Assembly: GCA_003150355.1 (NCBI GenBank)
Contig: QAMJ01000011.1
Location: forward strand, 1 to 64,000
DNA length: 64,000 nucleotides
Direction: 5' to 3'
Source: Clostridiales bacterium
Lineage (GTDB): Bacteria; Bacillota; Clostridia; Oscillospirales; Oscillospiraceae
Of this stretch, positions 26,179 through 33,662 are shown in pieces (position 1 is the first letter of the stretch; each line of letters starts with the position of its first letter). Made by a program: the position numbers and the translations under genes. Under the pieces are notes generated by a model. The model searched no databases. It was not told where the DNA came from and was given only the letters and a program-made list of their open reading frames with translations.

Positions 26179-27161
26179 TGGCTTTCCTCCATAAAAATAA
26201 TCTTTCCGTCCTCTGTCAGTCCGAACGGCAATTCCGGCTCATGTACAAGCTCCACACCCATCTCTGAGTTTCTTGTGAAGATCGAGAGCTGTGAGGTGCA
26301 GAGCAGAGGATCAAAGTTCGTGATGATGACTTCTTCATACTCGCTGCCCGCAGTCTGGGACATTGAGTTCGGACGCTTGGTGCGGAATATGTAGAAGTCT
26401 TTGTAGATGTCCAATATCTCGAAGCAGAAATTGTAAGAGACCATCGCAAAGCCGCGGCAGCGTTTGATGGCACCGCACAGCCTGAGATGGTCTCGCTTGG
26501 GAAACTCCACTTCGTAACACTCGGCATTGTAATATGGCGGGTCACAGTAGAAGAAAGCGTCTGGGCGGTCATACTGCGCCAGCAGACTCTCAAAGTCCTT
26601 GTTCTCTACGACCACGTTTTCAAGTCTGCGGGAGCATCGCCATATATCTGTGAAGAAGTTCCGTATATTGCAGGGCTTTCCGCCGAATGACTTGCCCGCG
26701 CCGCTGAAGCTGTATCGGATAAGCTTGTAGTAGTTTGCCGCGCGCCTGACGTTCCCGCGCTGGGCACGTTTGAGGAGCAGTGCTTTTATAGCCTTGGCAT
26801 GGAGCGGCGAGAAGTATTTGTCCGCAAGCTCCAGCTCAATCGCGAGGTACTCATCATCGAACTCCTCACACTTTAGCTGCCGGGATATTGCGTCGTAGTC
26901 GTCACGGCTATTGAGCGGCAGGAAACCGAGCTCTGTGATCAGGGCCAACGGGCGCTCTTTCACGCAGAAGAACAAGTTTGTGAGGTTGGAATTGTAGTCG
27001 TTATACACCTCCATGCAGCCGCGCTTGATTGGTCGATTCATGAGCACCGTTCCGCTGCCGCCGAACACATCTATGAAGCGCGAGTAGTTAGCCGGGGCAA
27101 AGCGCTCTATGATCCACAGGAGTTTGCCCTTGCCGCCGACCCACGGGATGAAGCTTTTCAG
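26175..27161 (-). CDS. D12-class adenine-N6 DNA methyltransferase, CTG start
   Basis: 328 residues. It should methylate adenine in a short DNA site. Motif I in this class is FIPWVGGKGKLL plus DVFGGSGTVL, and the catalytic motif is FFYCDPPYYN. A conventional start at GTG 27068 would remove the FIPWVGGK motif. The frame extends upstream to CTG 27161, whose last bases overlap the previous stop (CTGA), just as ATGA would, with GGCGGTGA before it. The next in-frame codons upstream include a stop, so CTG is the only sensible start. It is the second methyltransferase of the element. Confidence 0.85.
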   Translation of the reverse strand: MKSFIPWVGGKGKLLWIIERFAPANYSRFIDVFGGSGTVLMNRPIKRGCMEVYNDYNSNLTNLFFCVKERPLALITELGFLPLNSRDDYDAISRQLKCEEFDDEYLAIELELADKYFSPLHAKAIKALLLKRAQRGNVRRAANYYKLIRYSFSGAGKSFGGKPCNIRNFFTDIWRCSRRLENVVVENKDFESLLAQYDRPDAFFYCDPPYYNAECYEVEFPKRDHLRLCGAIKRCRGFAMVSYNFCFEILDIYKDFYIFRTKRPNSMSQTAGSEYEEVIITNFDPLLCTSQLSIFTRNSEMGVELVHEPELPFGLTEDGKIIFMEESQ

Positions 27162-27463
27162 ACGCCGTCACCGCCCCGGAAGCTGATCATCGAGCACTCA
27201 AGCCCCGTTATTGCGGCATCGATACCGTCGCGTATGCGCCGTAGATTCTTGATAGTGTCATAGACTTCGGCAGCGGTCTCGGCAAAGTAATAGCCATTTG
27301 AACTACTGCCGATGGGGATGCACTCACGGCGAAGGCGATTGACGTGCTTGCGCAGCTCGTTTTCGCTCATGTGCAGGTCAGAGCGGATGGCTTTTGCGCT
27401 TGCGCACTTGTTCTTCCCTCTGCAATTTTTATATAGGTAGACGCAGAGCTGTTCTTTCCTCAT
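27158..27463 (-). CDS. Small winged-helix-like element protein
   Basis: 101 residues. CASAKAIRSDLHMSENELRK and HVNRLRRECIPIGSSSNGYY look like a winged helix with its wing. A helical tail follows. It is probably a DNA-binding regulator. ATG follows AAAGGAAATGCA. It is directly upstream of, and overlaps, the adenine methyltransferase gene, which it may control. Confidence 0.65.
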   Translation of the reverse strand: MRKEQLCVYLYKNCRGKNKCASAKAIRSDLHMSENELRKHVNRLRRECIPIGSSSNGYYFAETAAEVYDTIKNLRRIRDGIDAAITGLECSMISFRGGDGV

Positions 27464-27570
27464 TGCATTTCCTTTCCGGGTCTCGCTTCCCGGAAATGGG
27501 CATGAAAAAGCAGAGCCGCTTCTTTTCGGGAAACGGCCCTGCTATGATTATGTGAAATTATTGGGGCTTG

Positions 27571-28782
27571 TTAGGTGATCTGCATATCCACCACCTCCGA
27601 CTCATCCTGCCACGGAGCATCCATCGGCTGAAAGTCGTCGCGTGTTACCATGCCGTACTCGGTGAACTCGGCGTTGTAACCCTGCTGGAGTATCCTGCCG
27701 TACTTCTCAATATCCAGGCACTGGCGCAGTTCCTCTGCCTGTCTGTCGCCAATGACATTTTCAAGCTCGTCGTACACGAGGTCGGCATAGTTCCTTATCC
27801 TCGCGTCAAAATAAAAATGCTCCAGTCTCTCCGCAAGCGAAATTGCCTGATCAACGCTGCTGCACTGACAGATTCTGAGTACCGCTTTGAACTTTGGGAG
27901 CTGCTTCTCGCGGGAGGGCATATTCTCCACGACCTCTGCGAAATGGTTGAATGTCTCCAATTCCGCTGGCAGGTCGGCAAACTCTGCCGCCTGTGGAATG
28001 ATGCCATCATAGGCGAGAACCACAACACCTTCCCAGCCGTCTGCGTCGAGCTGCTTCTGCGCCTTTTTCAATTCTTCAGCAGACGCAGGCAATGTAAGCG
28101 TGACAGTTTGGTCAGCGTCAAGGTCGGGATGCAGACCAAGGGTAACCCGGAAGAGATAGTCGGGCTTTTTAGGAAAATCTCTGGAACAGGGTGGTGCAGT
28201 AGTCATTTCGCCATCCTGCAGCACATAACAACCTCCGACGAAAACACCGTTTTCACCTTGGCGCATCATTCTTCCGATACCGGCAAAGTCCAGCATTTTA
28301 AATACGCTGTCAGATATTCCGTCCAATTCGGGAATAAAATCGTTCTCTGCATAAAACCGGCCAAGAGCAGCATCGTCTGCGGCATCCACTATATGATAAC
28401 AGTCGGTCTTTGCGCTGACCGCCAGATCCCGCAGCTCTTGCAGCGTGATGATGCCGCCATTGGTGCTTATTTTCCTCTGCACCTCCATTGAGAACAGTCC
28501 CTCAAAGGCAATTCCTTGTACCTCATCCAGCGTTGCCAATTGCCCGGCGAGTTCGTTCAACTCATTCAGGCTGGTTTCTGATCCATCCAAATGCGGGGCA
28601 AGGTACTCGAAGTCATAATAATCGTCCACCTCCAGATACAGCTCCTCATTTTCCTGGAGCTGCACCTTGTCCATTGCATCGTGCAGCTCCCACGGGGAAG
28701 CTGGCAGTTCCAGCCTGGTGTGGACTTCGCTGTCGGGCGTATCAAGCTTCGCAAGATAGACGCTGAATATTTTCTTATCCAA
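27571..28782 (-). CDS. ArdA-like anti-restriction protein
   Basis: 403 residues, strongly acidic. ArdA proteins mimic DNA and block type I restriction enzymes when an element enters a new host. ArdA-like segments occur in repeated blocks (LELPASPWELHDAMDKVQL, TLPASAEELKKAQKQL). Further traits are NELAGQLATLD and QRKISTNGGIITLQELRDLA. The start is TTG 28782 with AAGGAGGG 8 nt before it. It lies in the anti-restriction cluster that ends at 32.8 kb. Confidence 0.8.
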   Translation of the reverse strand: MDKKIFSVYLAKLDTPDSEVHTRLELPASPWELHDAMDKVQLQENEELYLEVDDYYDFEYLAPHLDGSETSLNELNELAGQLATLDEVQGIAFEGLFSMEVQRKISTNGGIITLQELRDLAVSAKTDCYHIVDAADDAALGRFYAENDFIPELDGISDSVFKMLDFAGIGRMMRQGENGVFVGGCYVLQDGEMTTAPPCSRDFPKKPDYLFRVTLGLHPDLDADQTVTLTLPASAEELKKAQKQLDADGWEGVVVLAYDGIIPQAAEFADLPAELETFNHFAEVVENMPSREKQLPKFKAVLRICQCSSVDQAISLAERLEHFYFDARIRNYADLVYDELENVIGDRQAEELRQCLDIEKYGRILQQGYNAEFTEYGMVTRDDFQPMDAPWQDESEVVDMQIT

Positions 28783-29743
28783 AGGTCATCCCTCCTTGCG
28801 GCTGTTCGTAATAGCTTGGGTCCGCACCGGGAACGCTCCAGCCAAACATGGAACCTACTTTCATGGCTTTCTCCTGCGCGGATGTAACGCCAAGGCGTTC
28901 GTTGTTGTAATCGGCCAACTCACGGTTATGCGCGGAATCATCAGTAGACCAGTCACTAGGATAGTAACCGCTCTCGCCGCGTTTGATGCAGATGAGAGCA
29001 CCAGTGCCGGGAAGAGTGGAGAAGCACAGCTCCGGCAGCCCCTCCGCCAGCTTCGGCGTAAAACATTCCTGCTCCGTTTGGATACTCCAATCGTCGGAGT
29101 TCCAGAGGTGGACATACAGCTCACTTCCGCCATCCACAAGGATTTCACACTGTTCAAAGTGCTCGCCCCAGCCATCAGCAGCTTGACCAGTGATATACTT
29201 TTTTAGGGTATCCAGCTCTGCCGCACTCAATTCACCAGCAACGCGGCATTCGGCGACGCCCCAGAGCTGCCGGTCACGCTCCTCAACGGTAAAGACTGCG
29301 GAGTGAACCTTGGTATTTATGCTGTCAGCTTTACCATACCAATACATGAGGCCACGCTCGGTTTCCTCCGGCATACGACTTTTGACCAGCTCTGCCATGA
29401 TCTGATCCTGACAACTCCGCAATGCACGGCCATCAAGTTCCGTGCTTTCCGACTCCAAATCCCCGTATTCACTCCTCTCATAGAGTTCCGCAGTCAGGGG
29501 CATATACAGCTTGAGCGTGGTCAACTTGGGCGGTAGCACCGAGAAACTGTCCTCACCGGGGACGATCCCAAGCGACCTGCCGTTATTCCACTTCATGTGG
29601 ATGGTACCGATGTCATCCACGAAGTCCACCACGCCCTCCGTACCGGGAGCAATGGGGGCATAGGGATCCTCCATTGAGTTGAGCCGGATGCGGGTGCCGG
29701 GCGGATACTGCTCTTTGATAAAGTTCACCATTTTTCTGTCCAT
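28775..29743 (-). CDS. DUF4314-domain element protein
   Basis: 322 residues. The N-terminal about 65 residues form a DUF4314 domain (YPPGTRIRLNSMEDPYAPIA, GTEGVVDFVDDIGTIHMKWN). The rest (SVLPPKLTTLKLYMPL) is an acidic domain of unknown function with a DUF6329-like feel. ATG 29743 is chosen since GGAGGAG precedes it. The adjoining LPD28 gene ends three bases upstream. It belongs to the anti-restriction/polyvalent-protein cluster. Confidence 0.75.
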   Translation of the reverse strand: MDRKMVNFIKEQYPPGTRIRLNSMEDPYAPIAPGTEGVVDFVDDIGTIHMKWNNGRSLGIVPGEDSFSVLPPKLTTLKLYMPLTAELYERSEYGDLESESTELDGRALRSCQDQIMAELVKSRMPEETERGLMYWYGKADSINTKVHSAVFTVEERDRQLWGVAECRVAGELSAAELDTLKKYITGQAADGWGEHFEQCEILVDGGSELYVHLWNSDDWSIQTEQECFTPKLAEGLPELCFSTLPGTGALICIKRGESGYYPSDWSTDDSAHNRELADYNNERLGVTSAQEKAMKVGSMFGWSVPGADPSYYEQPQGGMTFG

Positions 29744-29745
29744 AT

Positions 29746-30405
29746 TCACACTCCTCCAAAAGTCATGTCCTGTTTGGGTTCATTCTGATAATCCTCTATC
29801 TGATGGGGATTCTCCTCACCGAAAAAGTCGTAGAAGATGTCATCCACTTGTTTGCGGACGGCAGGATCGTCGGTCAGCACCTCACAGCGAAAGCCTGTGG
29901 TTGGGAAGTACGGAAGCTCTTCCCGAATACATTTAAGAAAGGCTTCCGCATCGGTAAACTCCTGCGCATCGTCGCCCACAAATGTGACCCGGCCAACCGG
30001 TGGCTCGTTGGAGTGCTGGGCATAAAACAAGCCCGCCTCATCTGGGCGGGCTGGGCGTATATGAAACTCTTCTTCCTCTGCGGGATATGGGAGATCATGC
30101 ACCTCGCAAAACTCCCGAAGTGTCATGTCGCACTCATCGAGAAAACCAAATTCATCCCATGCATCCAGCTGACCGGACGCAGGCAGTTCCAGCTTCTCCG
30201 GCATCAAGATCGAGCCTGAATGGTTGACCACAACACTTTCTTCGATAAAGCGCAGCTCACCGGGATCATCGCCTGTACCTCGGAAGTCATAGCAGTACCA
30301 GCCCTTAGGCACGGTAGTGCGGTCGATTCGTGCGTTGGTGAACAACGCAAATTTGTCAAACAGCTCAAGGTGCTGAAATTCTTCTGTTCTTGCATCTATA
30401 GCCAA
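29746..30405 (-). CDS. LPD28-domain protein
   Basis: 219 residues. TEEFQHLELFDKFALFTNAR and TTVPKGWYCYDFRGTGDDPG followed by a Met-Pro-rich sheet match the large polyvalent protein associated domain 28. In big multi-domain polyvalent proteins of phages and elements this domain occurs with anti-restriction modules. Here it is a single gene. TTG start with AAGGAGGG. The role in entry into a new host is inferred. Confidence 0.75.
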   Translation of the reverse strand: MAIDARTEEFQHLELFDKFALFTNARIDRTTVPKGWYCYDFRGTGDDPGELRFIEESVVVNHSGSILMPEKLELPASGQLDAWDEFGFLDECDMTLREFCEVHDLPYPAEEEEFHIRPARPDEAGLFYAQHSNEPPVGRVTFVGDDAQEFTDAEAFLKCIREELPYFPTTGFRCEVLTDDPAVRKQVDDIFYDFFGEENPHQIEDYQNEPKQDMTFGGV

Positions 30406-30460
30406 TTTTTATCCCTCCTTTTTTGGTAACGGTAAACATACTACACATCTGCCTCAAAGT

Positions 30461-31381
30461 CTACTGAAACATTTGCTGCCCCTGCGTCTGCTCCGGGAAG
30501 GGCGGGTCTAAGCGCCGCAGCCGCCCAAACCCTGTTTCTATCACATGGTCATTTTCAATGCAGTCAGCGCCATACTTTTCAAAGTCCATGTAGCCGTCCA
30601 GCTCGTAAATGGCATCATCGTCCAATCCCAGCGTTTCCTGCAAACGCCGCTGACCATAATCGTAGGTGTCTACGATACGTTGATAGTTATCCAGATTATG
30701 CAGGAGCTCATAGGCTCCCTGCAAAGTCTCCGGCTTCTCAGCCTCCAGCGCAGCGGCATAGGTCAGGAGCATACCGTCCTCCTGCCAGATATCCTCCAAT
30801 GCTTCCGCGAAGTCGTTGTAATCCTCTACAGCAGGGCAATCTGTGTCGCAAATTAGCTCACCAATGTAAGGTGCTTTGAAGTAAATATCTTCGATCATCG
30901 CGTCCGCGAAGACATCAATATCAAGGTAAGCCTTCACAGCATCGAGGTATTTCTCGTCAGCGGGGAGTACGAGGGTGTAGTCCGGCTTCCAATCGACGTG
31001 CAATGTCATGCGAAGCATTTCATCCCGACTCTCGTCCCGCCAAGGCACTTGCCCGGACAGATGGCTCCGGTCAATTTCCACATCCGGTGTCAGCAGACTG
31101 CGGACATTCGGAACAAAGGCACTGTATCTGGCATAGTCGTAGCCCTGCGGGTCTACGAGAAAACCGCCTGTTCCGTCAGTATCGAGGATGAGCAGACAGT
31201 GTCTGGCGTTATCATTGTGCTGGATTGCGTTTTTGTTCTCTGCGATAAAGTCATAATCCGCCAGCAGCGCATGGCTGAACTGCTCAAAACGTGGGGCAGG
31301 TAACTCAATGACCTTGTCAATGACACAGGCCTCGCCTTCGTATTCGGACTGCTTTCGTCTCAGCTCTGCCTGAATGATCAT
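30461..31381 (-). CDS. Anti-restriction cluster protein (ArdA-like C-terminus)
   Basis: 306 residues, acidic. No defined domain in the N-terminal half (VDPQGYDYARYSAFVPNVRS). The C-terminal half (LLHNLDNYQRIVDTYDYGQR, YMDFEKYGADCIENDHVI) resembles ArdA-like proteins with the YxFxxYG pattern. Starts with ATG behind GGGAGGTGCAAAA, a site that lies in the duplicated remnant at 31378-31455. Confidence 0.65.
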   Translation of the reverse strand: MIIQAELRRKQSEYEGEACVIDKVIELPAPRFEQFSHALLADYDFIAENKNAIQHNDNARHCLLILDTDGTGGFLVDPQGYDYARYSAFVPNVRSLLTPDVEIDRSHLSGQVPWRDESRDEMLRMTLHVDWKPDYTLVLPADEKYLDAVKAYLDIDVFADAMIEDIYFKAPYIGELICDTDCPAVEDYNDFAEALEDIWQEDGMLLTYAAALEAEKPETLQGAYELLHNLDNYQRIVDTYDYGQRRLQETLGLDDDAIYELDGYMDFEKYGADCIENDHVIETGFGRLRRLDPPFPEQTQGQQMFQ

Positions 31382-31455
31382 TTTTGCACCTCCCTCATTT
31401 CAGTTCTCAGGCACTTGCCGTTGCCGTGCCAACAGATGAAATCGTGAATGATCAT
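31378..31455 (-). pseudogene. 25-codon micro-ORF, duplicated 3' end of the zinc-ribbon gene
   Basis: ATG to TGA encodes MIIHDFICWHGNGKCLRTEM and a short tail. It closely matches the C-terminal third of the 61-residue gene at 32633-32818 (FICWHGDGKCLRTEM). It overlaps both neighbours and supplies the Shine-Dalgarno of the 30461-31381 gene. It looks like a duplication remnant, but translation of the small peptide is possible. Confidence 0.6.
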
Positions 31456-32636
31456 ACCATGCCTCCCATCTCCATGCTGCCACCTTGACCGCCCTCCATA
31501 ATTTCCTCAAGGCTGAAGTATCCCTTATATGCGATATAGCCTCGGTCGGTAAACATCCCGTCATCGTCGTTTAAGCGCTGCTGAGCGTAGCTTTTGTAGT
31601 CATAGAATTCATCTAAATTCTCGTCGAACTCGTAATGACCGGACTGCTGGATCATATATTTTCCATACTCTGCTGGGGAATGTGCGTCGGGAGCAAAGTC
31701 AAACAGGTCGAGATTCTCCACGAGATTTTTGGCCTGCTCCGCATTCTGAGGCTTCGCCAGAGTTACAGCAGCGCCCAGTTTCTTGATGTTGTCCGTGGAA
31801 AGCGTACCTGTTGCCTGCGCCAGTGCGTTGAGCTCCGCAAGGCTTTCATGCTCCATATCCAGCAGCGCGTTCACTTCATCTGGCAGTTGACTGTGTTCCA
31901 ACCGAAGCCGAGCATCCGCAGAATCCGCGATTCCCGACCTCTGGAGAACACGGTCAATTTCCTCCTGCGCCATCGGGAGATATAGCCATGTGATGTGCTC
32001 GGTATTCTCCGGCTCAGATTTGGGAGTCACCGCGACCATAGTGGCATGCGGCTCATAGTAGTAGCAAGGAAAGAACTGCCCGTCATAGACCTGCTCTAAC
32101 CGCATGCCATTGTCATAGACCACGCCATATGGTGTGACCGTGCCGCCGACGCTCGCAATGAGCTGTCTTGCCGTTTCCTCACCATCCAGTGCCTCCAACT
32201 CGGTAACAGTTGTGCAGCCTCCGTGCAGGTTCATGTAGTGGTCACGGCCAACAGCGGCAAGGTCAGAGAAATCTGTGATGACTGTGGTCTGCTGGCAGCA
32301 GAAAGTCAGGTTGATAAGATCCTTCAGCTCGGAAAGCTCCAGCTTGTGTGCCATTGCCTGAAACTGAGCAGCTTCTCCGACATCGAAACTATCCAGCCGC
32401 TTGGCAAGATAGTTGAGCTCCTCCACATTAACCGGAAGCATCTCTGTGCGTTTGAGTGCAGAGTAAAAGCTATTGATCTCCTGCACCTGACAGTCAGCTT
32501 TGACTGCATCGCCAATTTCCAATGCCTCCAGCAGTTCCATGCAGTGTGCGTACTGGTCATGCGGGATGGGGAACGGAATGGTTGCAACACCGTATTCCGG
32601 GTGGTTTGGATTGCCGAGTACAGCATGTATTATCAT
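31452..32636 (-). CDS. ArdA-family anti-restriction protein
   Basis: 394 residues, highly acidic. VQEINSFYSALKRTEMLPVN, VEELNYLAKRLDSFDVGEA and LDLFDFAPDAHSPAEYGKYM are typical of ArdA-type DNA mimics in Firmicutes elements. ATG 32636 is preceded by GGGAGGCGAAAAT within the end of the 61-residue gene. Together with 27571-28782 and 30461-31381 it makes three ArdA-like genes in 5.2 kb. Confidence 0.83.
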   Translation of the reverse strand: MIIHAVLGNPNHPEYGVATIPFPIPHDQYAHCMELLEALEIGDAVKADCQVQEINSFYSALKRTEMLPVNVEELNYLAKRLDSFDVGEAAQFQAMAHKLELSELKDLINLTFCCQQTTVITDFSDLAAVGRDHYMNLHGGCTTVTELEALDGEETARQLIASVGGTVTPYGVVYDNGMRLEQVYDGQFFPCYYYEPHATMVAVTPKSEPENTEHITWLYLPMAQEEIDRVLQRSGIADSADARLRLEHSQLPDEVNALLDMEHESLAELNALAQATGTLSTDNIKKLGAAVTLAKPQNAEQAKNLVENLDLFDFAPDAHSPAEYGKYMIQQSGHYEFDENLDEFYDYKSYAQQRLNDDDGMFTDRGYIAYKGYFSLEEIMEGGQGGSMEMGGMV

Positions 32637-32818
32637 ATTTTCGCCTCCCTCATTTCAGTTCTCAGACATTTTCCGTCGCCGTGCCAGCAGATAAAACCGT
32701 GCGCTGGATAATTGCACCCTTCACACTGCCTATATTCATGGCACGCCACCGTCTCATTGTCCGGACGTCCAGCGTCCGGCAGATTCTTGAACGCCTGTTT
32801 GATTTCGTAGTTCTTCAA
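32633..32818 (-). CDS. Small zinc-ribbon-like element protein
   Basis: 61 residues. Cys/His pairs in ACHEYRQCEGCNY and FICWHGDGKC can bind a metal ion. TTG start behind AAGGGGG. It is the first gene of the long minus-strand operon, 22 nt after a terminator-like hairpin. Its 3' end was duplicated before 31381. Function unknown. Confidence 0.7.
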   Translation of the reverse strand: MKNYEIKQAFKNLPDAGRPDNETVACHEYRQCEGCNYPAHGFICWHGDGKCLRTEMREAKI

Positions 32819-32840
32819 TTCGATACCCCCTTAGAATGCA

Positions 32841-32880
32841 AAAAGGCCGGAACTTTTGATTTCTCAAAAGTCCCGGCCTT
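32841..32880 (-). terminator. Attenuator hairpin in the element operon leader
   Basis: AAGGCCGGGACTTTTGA and TCAAAAGTTCCGGCCTT (minus strand) pair with one mismatch and are followed by TTTTT. It lies between the MSK leader ORF and the first gene, so reading through it would be needed for operon expression. Confidence 0.75.
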
Positions 32881-32910
32881 GCTGATTTAATATTTTGTTG
32901 TTTATCTAAC

Positions 32911-32934
32911 TCACTTGCTCATTAACTCACCTCC
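32911..32934 (-). promoter_or_regulatory. Three-codon leader ORF (MSK) with strong ribosome site
   Basis: On the minus strand GGAGGTG (32928-32934) is followed after 5 nt by ATG AGC AAG TGA (32922-32911). The stop lies about 30 nt before the attenuator hairpin. Translation or stalling here could decide termination. Confidence 0.6.
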
Positions 32935-32945
32935 AGATATGACAA

Positions 32946-32989
32946 AAGCGCCGGATTGTTAATTCTACAAAACCAACAATCCGGCGCTT
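32946..32989. terminator. Bidirectional terminator upstream of the leader
   Basis: AAGCGCCGGATTGTT (32946-32960) and AACAATCCGGCGCTT (32975-32989) are perfectly complementary. A T run follows on the plus strand and a shorter one on the minus strand. It separates the element from the tRNA operon. Confidence 0.7.
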
Positions 32990-33138
32990 GAATTTTTGTG
33001 ATATTTATTTTTTGAAAATTTCAGTACATGTTTGTATTTCGATCGCGCAGCAGGAGAACGCAGCGGCTATATTACCTAAAATATGGAAAAGTCCCTGTTC
33101 AAGTCTGGGAGAACAGGGGCTGTCATCAATGGAAAAGC
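32990..33138. other. Right junction of the element, noncoding
   Basis: No gene. An AT-rich stretch is followed by a hairpin (CCCTGTTC 33093-33100 with GAACAGGG 33111-33118) whose loop region contains GTTCAAGTCTGGG, the same as the tRNA-Cys T-arm. It may mark the element's right end. Confidence 0.4.
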
Positions 33139-33170
33139 AAAAAAATTTCCGAGCCTTTTGTGCCCGGAAA
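33139..33170 (-). terminator. Terminator of the tRNA operon
   Basis: On the minus strand TTTCCGGGC and GCTCGGAAA pair and are followed by seven T residues. An additional hairpin (TTGAGGACACTGCGT 33174-33188, ACGCAATGTCCTCAA 33192-33206) lies just after the tRNA-Cys gene. Confidence 0.8.
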
Positions 33171-33222
33171 GCCTTGAGGACACTGCGTTTGACGCAATGT
33201 CCTCAAAATTGGCTGACAATGA

Positions 33223-33296
33223 TGGAGGCGCCACCCAGACTTGAACTGGGGGTCGCGGATTTGCAGTCCGCTGCCTTACCACTTGGCTATGGCGCC
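33223..33296 (-). tRNA. tRNA-Cys (GCA)
   Basis: 74 nt with encoded CCA. Acceptor GGCGCCA pairs with TGGCGCC. Anticodon loop CTGCAAA gives GCA. T-arm GTTCAAGTC. Last gene of the four-tRNA operon. Confidence 0.95.
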
Positions 33297-33330
33297 ATAT
33301 GCAGCCCTGCACAAACAGAGCTGATATAAA

Positions 33331-33406
33331 TGGAGCGGGCAACGAGGCTCGAACTCGCTACCTCCACCTTGGCAAGGTGGCGCTCTACCGGATGAGCTAT
33401 GCCCGC
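33331..33406 (-). tRNA. tRNA-Gly (GCC)
   Basis: 76 nt with encoded CCA. Acceptor GCGGGCA pairs with TGCCCGC. Anticodon loop TTGGCAA gives GCC. T-arm GTTCGAGCC. Confidence 0.95.
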
Positions 33407-33430
33407 ATGACTCGTCTGGAATCAGACGAG

Positions 33431-33506
<76 letters not shown>

Positions 33507-33521
33507 AAATATGAAACAGGA

Positions 33522-33598
33522 TGGTGGGAACAACTGGACTCGAACCAGTGACCCCCTGCTTGTAAGGCAGGTGCTCTAACCAGCTGAGCTATGCTCCC
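33522..33598 (-). tRNA. tRNA-Val (UAC)
   Basis: 77 nt with encoded CCA. Acceptor GGGAGCA pairs with TGTTCCC. Anticodon loop CTTACAA gives UAC. First gene of the operon. Confidence 0.95.
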
Positions 33599-33614
33599 GC
33601 GTGACAGCTACGTT

Positions 33615-33643
33615 ATAATACTAAAAAAAATCCGAGTTGTCAA
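33615..33643 (-). promoter_or_regulatory. Promoter of the tRNA operon
   Basis: On the minus strand TTGACA (33643-33638), a 17-nt spacer and TATTAT (33620-33615), 17 nt before the first tRNA base. Confidence 0.8.
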
Positions 33644-33662
33644 TATCCTATTTCAAATTTCT

